Shown: positions 1-7,595 of the stretch, piece by piece
Layout: each line of letters opens with the position of its first letter
How positions within the stretch are numbered: position 1 is the stretch's first letter
Source: Nitrospirales bacterium
GTDB taxonomy: Bacteria; Nitrospirota; Nitrospiria; Nitrospirales; UBA8639
DNA length: 11,081 bases
Direction of reading: 5' to 3'
Assembly (NCBI GenBank): GCA_021604265.1
Contig: BQIY01000034.1
Location: 1 to 11,081 of the forward strand
The notes under the pieces: model-generated
The model's input: only the letters and a program-made list of their open reading frames with translations
Told to the model about the DNA's origin: nothing
The model's database searches: none
Position numbers and translations under genes: made by a program

Positions 1-510
1 CATGGCTTGGAGAGCGTTTCCTTTTTCCAAATATCCAAGACCTTCCGCATAGTGTGCCTCGGCGAAATTTGGTTGGATACGCAATGCCGTGCTCCATTCG
101 TCCATTGCCTTGTCAAGTTGACCCTGACGAAGCAAGTTTACGCCATAGTTATACGAGACAAGAGCGGAAAGATTGAAATGGGTCGGAACGTGACCCGGAT
201 TCAGGCGTTGCGCTTGTGCCCAGGCGGCGATGGCTCCAGTCAAATCTCCACTCTTGGCAAGCGCAACGCCAAGATTGTACTGCGCTTCGGCGTAGCCAGG
301 CCGTAATCGAACAGTCTCTCGAAATTCATCGATGGCAATGTCCAGTTCGTGGGTCAAGAAAAAATCAATGCCTAACCGGAGATGGTCTTCAGCCTGTTGT
401 TCCCGATCTCCGGAATCGATTTCGGCTACTTGCGCAGAGGAATAGTCTAGCGAGAGAGTCTCGACAACGAGAAGAATGGCGATCAGACATGCGCGGGCGA
501 TCGTGGTCAT
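1..510 (-). CDS. Secreted TPR-repeat protein, 3' end missing
   Basis: This reading frame starts at an ATG (complement of 508-510) and stays open for 170 codons to the window edge, so the C-terminus is missing. Residues 1-26 look like a signal peptide: a basic start (TTIAR), a hydrophobic stretch (CLIAILLVV) and a likely cleavage after the SSA at residues 24-26. It has no lipobox cysteine. The rest is tetratricopeptide repeats, at about residues 40-71, 74-105, 116-147 and from 150 on. They show the usual pattern, such as AEAQYNLGVALAKSGDLTGA and an RL-N/R-P ending. A spacer of roughly ten residues separates repeats 2 and 3. TPR repeats form helical scaffolds that bind other proteins, so the protein is probably a periplasmic or envelope scaffold; its partner is unknown. 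A weak GAGA lies about six bases before the ATG. It shares the mscS strand, but hairpins lie between the two genes, so co-transcription is doubtful. Confidence 0.85.
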   Translation of the reverse strand, partial: MTTIARACLIAILLVVETLSLDYSSAQVAEIDSGDREQQAEDHLRLGIDFFLTHELDIAIDEFRETVRLRPGYAEAQYNLGVALAKSGDLTGAIAAWAQAQRLNPGHVPTHFNLSALVSYNYGVNLLRQGQLDKAMDEWSTALRIQPNFAEAHYAEGLGYLEKGNALQAM

Positions 511-600
511 GCAATCTCTCAGGAAAGGAAAGAAGTCAACGCACACCTTCAGTAGCAGAGAACAAGACATCGTAAGAAAGATGCGTATAGCTGTCAGCGC

Positions 601-634
601 AAAAAAGCCCGGGCTCTCAATGTTCTCGTGCTTT
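601..634 (-). terminator. Possible weak intrinsic terminator
   Basis: Read on the minus strand, this stretch has AAAGC-A-CG, then a loop, then CG-G-GCTTT, ending in a run of six T. The right arm also contains the palindrome AGCCCGGGCT. The stem is short and has a mismatch, so it is at best a weak terminator. It would end mscS transcripts before the TPR gene. The T-run after a GC-rich palindrome is what suggests it. Confidence 0.3.
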
Positions 635-687
635 CAATGTATAAGGAAATCGAGAAAATTGGAAGAGGACAGCATTGATGATGTACG

Positions 688-715
688 GACAGGAGGCTGA
701 TCAGAGCCCCCTGTC
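688..715 (-). other. Strong imperfect hairpin downstream of mscS
   Basis: GACAGG pairs with CCTGTC (6 bp). After one A/C mismatch, GGCT pairs with AGCC (4 bp) around a six-base loop, GATCAG. The structure lies 32-59 bases past the mscS stop codon on its transcript. No T-run follows directly, so it is not a standard intrinsic terminator. It could protect the mRNA 3' end or attenuate read-through toward the TPR gene. The pairing is seen directly; the role is inference. Confidence 0.5.
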
Positions 716-746
716 ATACGCTTGTCTCGCGGAAAAGATGCACGGC

Positions 747-1574
747 TTAGGCTGGCACGGCTTCTTTGAACAGATGCACATCCCGTTGCGGGAACGGAAT
801 ACTGATACCTTCTCGATCGAAAGTCAGTTTGAGTTGTTCATGCATATGAAAATAGACAGCCCAATAATGCTCGGGGCGGACCCAAGGGCGCACGGCAAAG
901 TTTACTGAACTATCTGCATGCTCGGATACATACACATCGGGTGCCGGAGATTGAAGTATCCTCTCATCGTTGGCGATCACCTGATGAATGACATCTTTGG
1001 CTTTCAAGACATCATCCCCGTAACTAATGCCGAATGTCATGTCAATTCGGCGATGGGGTTCGGCATTGAGGTTTGTAATACAGCCATTTGATAATGGCCC
1101 ATTGGGAATGATAATCCGTCGGTTGTCGGGGGTCGTGAGGATCGTCACAAAAATTTGAATATCTTTGACGACTCCTAAAAACCCCTGTGCTTCAATCAGG
1201 TCGCCCACTTTAAACGGCCGAAAAAAGAGGACCAAGACACCACCGGCAAAATTCGCCAAACTTCCTTGCAGTGCAAGTCCAACGGCTAGGCCGGCGGCCC
1301 CAAGCATGGCGATAAACGACGTGGTTTCAATGCCGATCATCGACGCAACGCTGATTACCAGCAGAGCCTTCAGGAGGATTCCAACCATATTACTCAAGAA
1401 CCCTCGTAACGTTACTTCAACTTGGCTTCGTTCCATTGTATGGGTGACGATTTTCACGACTCGTTGTACGAGCCACCACCCGATGATCAGGGTCATGAGA
1501 GCTAGTACGAGATTCGGGCCATACATGAGAATAAAGTCACGAACCCAACCGGTGGTCTGTTCTAATTGATCCAT
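747..1574 (-). CDS. mscS: MscS-family small-conductance mechanosensitive channel
   Basis: The product is a 275-residue inner-membrane channel that opens when membrane tension rises and releases solutes during osmotic downshock. The length is close to E. coli MscS (286 residues) and the domain order is the same. Hydrophobic helices lie at about residues 20-44 and 62-82, followed by the pore-lining glycine/alanine-rich third helix at about 85-118, with the family motif GLAVGLALQGSLANFAGG and then FRPFKVGD. The cytoplasmic beta domain follows, with IIIPNG near residue 155. The C-terminal domain ends in GISIPFPQRDVHL, as the family does. The ATG is supported by GAGGAG eight bases upstream. The gene is divergent from the bicarbonate transporter gene across 387 bases. 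Identification as an MscS channel is secure; its gating properties cannot be read from sequence. Confidence 0.95.
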   Translation of the reverse strand: MDQLEQTTGWVRDFILMYGPNLVLALMTLIIGWWLVQRVVKIVTHTMERSQVEVTLRGFLSNMVGILLKALLVISVASMIGIETTSFIAMLGAAGLAVGLALQGSLANFAGGVLVLFFRPFKVGDLIEAQGFLGVVKDIQIFVTILTTPDNRRIIIPNGPLSNGCITNLNAEPHRRIDMTFGISYGDDVLKAKDVIHQVIANDERILQSPAPDVYVSEHADSSVNFAVRPWVRPEHYWAVYFHMHEQLKLTFDREGISIPFPQRDVHLFKEAVPA

Positions 1575-1846
1575 TGCGCGTCACTCCTCGTTTAGGGTGA
1601 ATAGAAAAGCGAGGGGGATATGCATCACTATGAGATGAAAAATGATAAATGTCTACTATTATTTGCAATAATCATTGCGACTTACATTCTGTGTCGCATG
1701 ATGCTTCTTGCGGATTGATCAGCCTGATGTTGCATGCTGGACTCAGTGCTTGGTTGAGAGTCGTTTCCCACATGTCCAATACACTTGTGGGAGTGCGTGT
1801 TACGAATGTTCATCGCAAGTATGTTCTGTGACGTGTCAGACTTTCG

Positions 1847-1876
1847 CTGACGGATGATCTCTTGTATTCTTATATT
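1847..1876 (+). promoter_or_regulatory. Tentative sigma70-type promoter for the transporter gene
   Basis: CTGACG (1847-1852) matches TTGACA at four of six positions. TATATT (1871-1876) matches TATAAT at five of six. They are 18 bases apart, within the accepted range. Transcription would begin near 1883, which would place the 1886-1902 hairpin at the extreme 5' end of the mRNA. The match is modest and could be chance. Confidence 0.3.
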
Positions 1877-1885
1877 CATGCATGA

Positions 1886-1902
1886 CAGACGTTTTGCGTC
1901 TG
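1886..1902 (+). other. Perfect 6-bp hairpin in the transporter leader
   Basis: CAGACG and CGTCTG form a perfect 6-bp stem with the loop TTTTG, ending 59 bases before the transporter ATG. The dyad is seen directly. Whether it acts as an RNA structure or as a DNA operator is unknown. Confidence 0.4.
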
Positions 1903-1961
1903 GACTCCCGTAGAAGTTTATCCCCCTACCTACCAACTGTCTAAACAAGTAAAGGAACGCT

Positions 1962-3632
1962 ATGGCATCAACATTCATCTACGGTCTGCACTTGAATAAT
2001 GTACGCGGCGATGTGTTTGGTGGTGTTGTGGCCGCTGTCATTGCGCTTCCGCTTGCCCTTGCCTTCGGTGTGGCGTCGGGAGCCGGGGCGGTTGCCGGGT
2101 TGTATGGCGCCATTTTTATCGGGTTTTTTGCCGCAGTATTCGGGGGAACCCCGTCACAAGCGTCAGGCCCCACGGGTCCCATGACGGTCGTCTTTGCCGG
2201 GATGTATACCCTGTTTGCCGATGAGCCTTCCATTGTGTTTACCACAGTCATCATGGGGGGTATCATTCTGATGCTCATGGGAGCTTTTGGTATCGGGCAG
2301 TATATTAGTCTCGTTCCGTATCCGGTCATTTCAGGATTTATGAGCGGAATCGGAGCGATTATCATCATTCTCCAAATAGCTCCGCTATTGGGTCATGAAT
2401 CAAGCGGAGGAGTGGTGGAAAATCTCACCGCGCTTCCCCATGTCGTGAGTACGCCGATGGCCCAAGCAGCCATGTTAGGGGGGCTTGCTTTAGCCATCGT
2501 CTATTTGACGCCGGCTGTTATCGGGAAGTTCATTCCGCCATCATTACTCGCCCTTCTTGTCTGTACGCCGTTGGCGGTATTCTTTTTTCCTCAAGCGCCG
2601 GTTATTGGTGATATTCCGCAAGGGTTCCCTGCGTTACTCATTCCGAATTTTCGAATTGATGCGCTGACCGTCATGATTGAAGAGGCTTTTGTGATTGCCT
2701 TTCTCTGCGCGATCGACAGTCTTTTGACATCGCTGGTGTGTGACAATATGACCAGAACCCAACATGACTCCAATCGAGAATTGATCGGCCAAGGGATTGG
2801 AAATGTGGTTTCAGGCTTGTTTGGCGGTTTGCCTGGCGCGGGTGCGACCATGCGGTCGGTTGCGAATATTCGATCCGGCGGCCGTACGCCCTTATCCGGG
2901 ATGTTGATGGGATTGGTTCTGTTGGCCACACTACTCTGGTTAGGGCCGTTGGCCGAACTAATTCCCTTGGCGGTCCTTGCCGGTATTTTGCTCAAGGTCG
3001 GCGTCGATATCATCGATTGGCGGTTCCTTCGGCATGTCTTTCAAGCGCCGCGTGCCGACGTCATCATTATGGCTGTGGTCTTGTTTATCACGGTAGCCGT
3101 TGATTTGATCACGGCAGTCGGGGTCGGTGTGGTATTAGCGAGTATCTTGTTTGTTAAAGAAATGGCTGATCTTGAGCTTGCGAATATGCGCGTGATCACG
3201 GAAGGGCATCAAGAGTCACCCCTCACGCCGGAGGAAAAGGCCGTCTTAGATCAGAACGCCGGAAAAATTGTGTTGATTCATGTGGATGGACCTATGAGTT
3301 TCGGGTCGGCCAAACACATGGTTAGACGGATTGAGACCGTTCCGGGGCTCAAAGAATTCACGAGTTGTGTGCTGGATTTATCGGATGTCCCAGTCATCGA
3401 CGGCACGTCGGCCATGGCTATTGAAGATATGCTGCGGATTATTCAAGCGCACAAACAGCACCTGTTTTTTGTCGGCATGCAGCCACATGTCACCGAAGTT
3501 CTTGAAGGGCTTGGCGTACTTCGCCTGATCAGGCCGGGTCATCGTTATGCTCAACGCCTCGATGCGCTTCGGCATGCCGCTCATGCTACCGGATCGACTC
3601 ATCCAGGCGATAATCCCTCTACCACAAAATAA
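1962..3632 (+). CDS. BicA-like SulP-family bicarbonate transporter with STAS domain
   Basis: A 556-residue SulP/SLC26 membrane transporter, most like cyanobacterial BicA, a sodium-dependent bicarbonate importer, as I recall that sequence. The N-terminus (NNVRGDVFGG, AAVIALPLALAFGVASGAGA, GGTPSQASGPTGPMTVV) lines up almost residue for residue. BicA residues reported to bind sodium and bicarbonate, Thr69, Asp258, Thr262 and Thr302, correspond to Thr71, Asp252, Thr256 and Thr296 here, in the motifs SGPTGPMT, IDSLLT and GAGAT. The membrane part covers about residues 15-400. A cytoplasmic STAS domain spans about 434-545, with the typical DLSDVPVIDGTS strand-turn (Asp480). The ATG follows AAAGGA at a five-base spacing. 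It likely supplies bicarbonate to carboxylases in an autotroph. Sulfate or another anion remains possible, since SulP substrates are hard to predict. cysDN is nearby but more than 6 kb away and separately transcribed. Confidence 0.88.
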   Translation: MASTFIYGLHLNNVRGDVFGGVVAAVIALPLALAFGVASGAGAVAGLYGAIFIGFFAAVFGGTPSQASGPTGPMTVVFAGMYTLFADEPSIVFTTVIMGGIILMLMGAFGIGQYISLVPYPVISGFMSGIGAIIIILQIAPLLGHESSGGVVENLTALPHVVSTPMAQAAMLGGLALAIVYLTPAVIGKFIPPSLLALLVCTPLAVFFFPQAPVIGDIPQGFPALLIPNFRIDALTVMIEEAFVIAFLCAIDSLLTSLVCDNMTRTQHDSNRELIGQGIGNVVSGLFGGLPGAGATMRSVANIRSGGRTPLSGMLMGLVLLATLLWLGPLAELIPLAVLAGILLKVGVDIIDWRFLRHVFQAPRADVIIMAVVLFITVAVDLITAVGVGVVLASILFVKEMADLELANMRVITEGHQESPLTPEEKAVLDQNAGKIVLIHVDGPMSFGSAKHMVRRIETVPGLKEFTSCVLDLSDVPVIDGTSAMAIEDMLRIIQAHKQHLFFVGMQPHVTEVLEGLGVLRLIRPGHRYAQRLDALRHAAHATGSTHPGDNPSTTK

Positions 3633-3687
3633 TACTGGCAGTTATTACTTGTTCGTTCGCTGAGAGTCGAGCGTTCGCATATAAAAT

Positions 3688-3692
3688 AGGAG
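3688..3692 (+). promoter_or_regulatory. Ribosome binding site fixing the pepN GTG start
   Basis: AGGAG lies eight bases before the GTG at 3701. An ATG at 3693 is in another frame, so the GTG is the right start. It is also supported by N-terminal similarity to PepN immediately after it (KYLKDYQQPDYWVTHVDLTF). Confidence 0.75.
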
Positions 3693-3700
3693 ATGAAGCC

Positions 3701-6373
3701 GTGTCTGAAGAACATTCCGTGAAATATTTGAAAGATTATCAGCAGCCTGATTACTGGGTTACGCACGTTGACTTGACCTTTGATCTCCGTGATGGGGAAA
3801 CGTTGGTCAGCGCCGAGCTCCAAGTTGTAAAAAATGGTATGCACCAGAATCCTCTCGTTCTTGATGGCGAAGAATTGGAATTACTCGCCGTGAAGCTGAA
3901 TGGCGAGAAGATCGACAAAGGCGCGAATGTGGCAGAAGGCTACGTGGTGGATAACGAGTCGCTTTCTCTCCAACCCACGCAGGATACGTTTACGGTCGAC
4001 ACGCTCGTCAGAATTCACCCTGAGCAGAATACGGCACTTGAAGGGCTGTTTAAATCAGGCGGCAACTGGTGTACGCAATGTGAAGCCGAAGGATTTCGGC
4101 GAATAACCTTTTTCCTCGACCGCTCGGATAATATGGCGACCTACATCACTAAGATTATCGCTGATCAAACCACTGCCCCGGTCCTCCTTTCAAACGGCAA
4201 CCTCGTCGATCAAGGACACATGACTGATGGGCGTCATTACGCGGTGTGGGAAGATCCGTTTCCCAAGCCCAGCTATTTGTTCGCCCTTGTCGGTGGAACG
4301 TTAGCATGTCTCGAAGATACCTTCGTGACTACAAGCGGTCGTCAGGTCGCGTTGCGCATTTGGGCTGAGGCCAAAGATCTCGATAAGCTTGGGCATGCCA
4401 TGGCCTCGCTGAAAAAATCCATGAAATGGGATGAAGAGGTGTATGGTCGTGAATATGATCTTGATCTGTTCAATATTGTGGCAGTTGACGATTTCAATAT
4501 GGGGGCTATGGAAAATAAGTCTCTCAATATTTTCAACACCAAATATGTGTTGGCGCATCCTTCTACAGCCACCGATGCCGACTATGAAGGCGTGGAAGGT
4601 GTGGTGGCACACGAATATTTTCACAATTGGACCGGCAATCGCGTTACCTGTCGAGATTGGTATCAGCTGTGTTTAAAAGAAGGGCTGACGGTCTTTCGAG
4701 ATCAAGAGTTTTCCGGTGATATGGGATCACAAGCGGTGAATCGTATTGCCAATGTCCGAAGTCTTCGGATGAGTCAATTTCCTGAAGATACGGGGCCGAT
4801 GGCGCATCCGCCGCGGCCGGATCGGTTCGTCACCATCAATAATTTCTATACGGCAACCGTTTATAACAAGGGCGCGGAGCTGAATAGAATGTTGCAGACA
4901 CTCTTGGGAAAGGAAGATTTTCGCAAAGCGTCGGATTTATATTTTGATCGGTTTGACGGACAAGCGGTCACGGTTGAAGATTGGGTGCATTGTATGGAAG
5001 AGGCTTCTGGCCGTGACCTCAGCCAGTTTATGCTGTGGTATACACAAGCCGGCACGCCTGAAGTAAAGGCTAATTGGTTCTATAATAAGACAGCGAAAAA
5101 CTTTACCTTCACGTTTGAACAAGTTGTTCCGACGATACCCGGTCAGTCAAATGGTCAACCCAGACATATTCCGATACAGTTTGGGCTGGTTGGCCCTGCA
5201 GGTCAGGACATCATGCAGAATGTTCTGGAACTCACGCAAGCGAAGCAGACGTTTACCTTTGAGCATGTTCCACCTGACGCTGTGCCTTCGCTGTTCCGCC
5301 ACTTTTCTGCCCCGGTCAAACTGGATGCTCCGTATTCAGACGACCAATTGCGTCATTTGATGGTGCATGATCATGACGGATTCAATCAGTGGGAAGCTGG
5401 AAACAGACTTCTCACCACGAAACTCTTGGAACAGATCGATTGCTATGAACAGGGACAAGAGGTCCGAGTTGGCGACGAGATTCTGGATTCGTTTCGTCGT
5501 ATGTTGAAACGAACCGACATGGATCGGGCGCTCCTGAGTTTGGCCTTAAGCCTGCCTGTCTATCATGAATTAGCGCCCCAGCGGGACATCATTGATCCGC
5601 ATGCCATACTGGCCGTCCGTAAGATATTTTTAGAAACACTTGGGCGTCAGTTGCACGACGAATTTCTGGAGGCGTACAACGCAAGTTATGATCCCGGCAA
5701 GCCGTATGTTCGTGAAGATGTTGGCCGCCGCAGTCTACAAAACACCGCACTTGCGTATGTCTCGCATTCAGGAGATGCTGAAGTGGCCAAGCTAGCCGTC
5801 AAGCAATATAGTCAAGCCAATAATATGACAGACCGATATTCTGCGCTGAACATCATCATCAATATGGGTGAGGCCCAATCATATCGGGACGGCGTCACAC
5901 AGCATTTTTACTATCAATTTGAACGTGATGCGTTAGTTGTTGATAAGTGGGTTGGAGCATTGGCGAGATCACAAGCAGATGATGTTTTAACGATCGTGAA
6001 AGACCTCTCAGAGCATGAAGCTTTTCAAACTCCCACGCCGAACAGAATGCGGGCTCTTTATGGGGGGTTCTCTCAGGGTAACCCCAAAGGTTTTCATGCG
6101 GAAGATGGATCCGGGTATGCATTTGTTGCAGACTTTCTCATGGAGCTTGATCAAAAAAATCCCCAAGTGGCTTCACGAATGGTTGGGGCGTTTGAAGAAT
6201 TCAGGCGCCATCGTCTGGACTTACAAACCAAAATGGAAATGCAACTTTGCCGTATGGCCGCAATGGAGCGCCTTTCAACGGATCTCAGTGAAAAACTGGA
6301 ACGATATTTGGGACACGAGACCTTCACTCAACTGAGGACTGAAAAGGACAGGAAGTCAGCACAATCGAGTTGA
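3701..6373 (+). CDS. pepN: Aminopeptidase N (M1 zinc metallopeptidase)
   Basis: An 890-residue M1-family enzyme that removes N-terminal amino acids from peptides, in the cytoplasm (no signal peptide). It matches E. coli PepN (870 residues) along its length as I recall that sequence. The substrate-recognition motif GAMEN is at residues 268-272. The zinc site HEYFH is at 304-308, with the third ligand Glu327 in LKEG; Glu305 is the catalytic base. Tyr388 in NFYTATVY matches the transition-state-stabilising Tyr381 of E. coli. All these lie seven residues later than in E. coli, so the catalytic half is intact. The N-terminal beta domain (CTQCEAEGFRRITFFLDRSD) and the C-terminal helical domain (ending FTQLRTEKDRK) are both present. 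Start is GTG. It begins 68 bases after the transporter with no visible terminator between, so read-through is possible. Likely role: peptide turnover. Confidence 0.96.
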   Translation: MSEEHSVKYLKDYQQPDYWVTHVDLTFDLRDGETLVSAELQVVKNGMHQNPLVLDGEELELLAVKLNGEKIDKGANVAEGYVVDNESLSLQPTQDTFTVDTLVRIHPEQNTALEGLFKSGGNWCTQCEAEGFRRITFFLDRSDNMATYITKIIADQTTAPVLLSNGNLVDQGHMTDGRHYAVWEDPFPKPSYLFALVGGTLACLEDTFVTTSGRQVALRIWAEAKDLDKLGHAMASLKKSMKWDEEVYGREYDLDLFNIVAVDDFNMGAMENKSLNIFNTKYVLAHPSTATDADYEGVEGVVAHEYFHNWTGNRVTCRDWYQLCLKEGLTVFRDQEFSGDMGSQAVNRIANVRSLRMSQFPEDTGPMAHPPRPDRFVTINNFYTATVYNKGAELNRMLQTLLGKEDFRKASDLYFDRFDGQAVTVEDWVHCMEEASGRDLSQFMLWYTQAGTPEVKANWFYNKTAKNFTFTFEQVVPTIPGQSNGQPRHIPIQFGLVGPAGQDIMQNVLELTQAKQTFTFEHVPPDAVPSLFRHFSAPVKLDAPYSDDQLRHLMVHDHDGFNQWEAGNRLLTTKLLEQIDCYEQGQEVRVGDEILDSFRRMLKRTDMDRALLSLALSLPVYHELAPQRDIIDPHAILAVRKIFLETLGRQLHDEFLEAYNASYDPGKPYVREDVGRRSLQNTALAYVSHSGDAEVAKLAVKQYSQANNMTDRYSALNIIINMGEAQSYRDGVTQHFYYQFERDALVVDKWVGALARSQADDVLTIVKDLSEHEAFQTPTPNRMRALYGGFSQGNPKGFHAEDGSGYAFVADFLMELDQKNPQVASRMVGAFEEFRRHRLDLQTKMEMQLCRMAAMERLSTDLSEKLERYLGHETFTQLRTEKDRKSAQSS

Positions 6374-6419
6374 GCCAGAGGTAAGTTGTGTGTTTCACGA
6401 GTATGAATACATGGATAAT

Positions 6420-6480
6420 TCATATCCTATCGTATCACTAGAGCCATATGACTGATATGGCAACAGGTTTATCATATCCT
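6420..6480 (+). repeat. Hairpin flanked by 9-bp direct repeats
   Basis: TCATATCCT occurs at 6420-6428 and 6472-6480, 52 bases apart, which is close to five DNA turns. Between them GCCATAT (6443-6449) pairs perfectly with ATATGGC (6455-6461) around the loop GACTG. The 7-bp stem has no following T-run. The element sits between the pepN stop and the next gene. It could be a regulatory site for the small downstream gene or an RNA processing signal. The geometry is seen; function is inference. Confidence 0.35.
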
Positions 6481-6532
6481 TGCCCATTTACCTTTTAACG
6501 AGTTTTTGAGCGATTGAAGGAGTGACATCATC

Positions 6533-6946
6533 ATGGATGGGCCTTACAAAGTTGAGACTCCACTTGGAACGGGCCGGTCTTATGTTCTGAACGGTGCGGC
6601 TCATCGTATTCAAACATTTGATTGCACGGCTGATGCTGAGTCATTCTGTAAACAGATGAATGAAGCGTATCGCACAGGTGCAGCCGATTCTCAAAAAGGC
6701 AGCGAATGGACAGCAGCATTCCCCACGGAAGATGGCTGCTATTGGGTCTTGGATAACCGCAATGCGAACGACGTTCATTCAGGCCTTTATCTCATACGGA
6801 TAAAAGGGGCCGGGCATAAGCAGTGGATAGAGCATATGGGGACGGCAGCCGTCACAATGTATGAGGATATTGAAGAGTATAAAAGCCGGGACTTACTGTA
6901 TGCACGTGTAGACTATCCTGAGATTCCAGGTCAATCATCAAGCTAA
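6533..6946 (+). CDS. Small protein of unknown function, 137 residues
   Basis: I do not recognise this protein. It is a believable gene: ATG start, AAGGAG at 6517-6522 (ten bases upstream, slightly long) and protein-like composition. It has no signal peptide and no membrane helix, so it is probably cytoplasmic. It seems to have two parts. The first, residues 3-50, runs from PYKVETPLG through HRIQTFDCTADAESFCKQMN to NEAYRTG. The second, about 60-130, is rich in aromatic residues, with DGCYWVLDNRN, GLYLIRIK and KQWIEHMG; this pattern loosely recalls small phage-type and accessory beta-domain proteins, too weakly to name a family. Three cysteines (in FDC, SFC and DGC) are present but form no metal-binding motif. 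It follows pepN in the same direction after 159 bases that include a hairpin, so it may have its own promoter. Confidence 0.75.
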   Translation: MDGPYKVETPLGTGRSYVLNGAAHRIQTFDCTADAESFCKQMNEAYRTGAADSQKGSEWTAAFPTEDGCYWVLDNRNANDVHSGLYLIRIKGAGHKQWIEHMGTAAVTMYEDIEEYKSRDLLYARVDYPEIPGQSSS

Positions 6947-7319
6947 GATTACAAAAATAGCGGGCAAAGCACTCGCTTCATGTAGAGAGCTAAAGCAAAG
7001 GCAGAGTATTTATTTGTTTCACTGCTTTCTCGTTGGGATGAAATTATTCCACTCCTTCCAGATTTTTCTAGAGCATTCGCACGCATACTCACCACACTCC
7101 AACCCTGAATAGCGGGACCGTGACGATGAGAATTTTTGTAAGGATCGTATGGTATCTCATGAGAAGGCCATGAGGAAGGCAGGATTATTCTCTTCCTCAG
7201 GATAAGAGTTCTGTCAGTACACTTAACCCTGAATCCCTGGTCGCGGATTGATATTTCTTAAACATGTGGAGGGAAAGATAAAACTAAAGGGACAAATGGA
7301 ATGTGAACCGATGAGGTTC

Positions 7320-7344
7320 GCCTTGGGAGTACACTAGGGAGTAC
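7320..7344 (+). repeat. Tandem GGGAGTAC motif
   Basis: GGGAGTAC occurs at 7325-7332 and again at 7337-7344, a 12-base period. The first copy is part of a 12-base word, GCCTTGGGAGTA (7320-7331), which recurs exactly at 7584-7595 next to the PEP-CTERM gene stop. The reverse complement of the core, TACTCCC, matches six of seven positions of the NarL heptamer as I recall it (TACYYMT), so a LuxR/NarL-type regulator site is conceivable. Confidence 0.4.
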
Positions 7345-7523
7345 TTAAGTCATTGAAAAACCTGATGGTCCACCCTTGTCACCAGATCTATACTTCAATT
7401 TGGCGTTGACTGGCATAGTTATTCCGAGTTTTTCGTAGAATTATGCAACAACGTGGGCGTCGTACTCACGCACCGCGATTGAAAAGAATGCTTTTCCTTT
7501 GCACACAATCCGTTACAAGCCAA

Positions 7524-7543
7524 GGCGTTTATATCCGAACGCC
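7524..7543 (-). other. 6-bp hairpin downstream of the PEP-CTERM gene
   Basis: On either strand GGCGTT pairs perfectly with AACGCC around an eight-base loop. It lies about 60 bases past the stop of the PEP-CTERM gene. The minus-strand sequence after it (TTGGCTTGT) is only modestly T-rich, so a terminator role is uncertain. Confidence 0.3.
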
Positions 7544-7583
7544 CAATCCCTATGCATAGTCAGGCTCTTCAGAGGTGAAACCG

Positions 7584-7595
7584 GCCTTGGGAGTA
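7584..7595 (+). repeat. Second copy of GCCTTGGGAGTA
   Basis: This 12-base word is identical to 7320-7331, 264 bases away. It lies eight bases from the PEP-CTERM stop codon, and its GAGTA can pair with TACTC (7604-7608) across that stop. Confidence 0.4.

Larger units (their letters stand above)
1575..1961. other. Divergent mscS / bicA-like intergenic region
   Basis: No gene is supported in these 387 bases; the short open frames here lack ribosome sites and recognisable protein sequence. The region must hold the promoters of two divergent genes. It contains three short dyads in the half nearest the transporter: CCCACA/TGTGGG at 1767-1791 (with an inner TGT/ACA), GTCAG/CTGAC at 1835-1851 and CAGACG/CGTCTG at 1886-1902. 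None is followed by a T-run, so they look more like operators or leader structures than terminators. Confidence 0.6.

Noticed and set aside
1649..1831. 60-codon open frame in the mscS-transporter gap
   Set aside because: No ribosome site and no recognisable sequence; it spans a dyad and looks non-coding.
1682..1978. 98-codon open frame on the minus strand across the transporter start
   Set aside because: It overlaps the secure N-terminus of the transporter, lacks a ribosome site and has no protein-like pattern.
7101..7234. AACCCTGAAT repeated at 7101 and 7225
   Set aside because: A 10-base direct repeat with no inverted partner, transposase or target duplication; not enough to call a mobile element.
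7296..7337. 13-codon frame starting MECEPMRF, with AAGGG upstream
   Set aside because: Too short to distinguish from chance; mentioned only in the repeat finding.
7405..7420. TGGCAT followed by TTCC, resembling a sigma54 promoter
   Set aside because: The -12 element lacks the required GC at the correct spacing, and no gene lies downstream on that strand.
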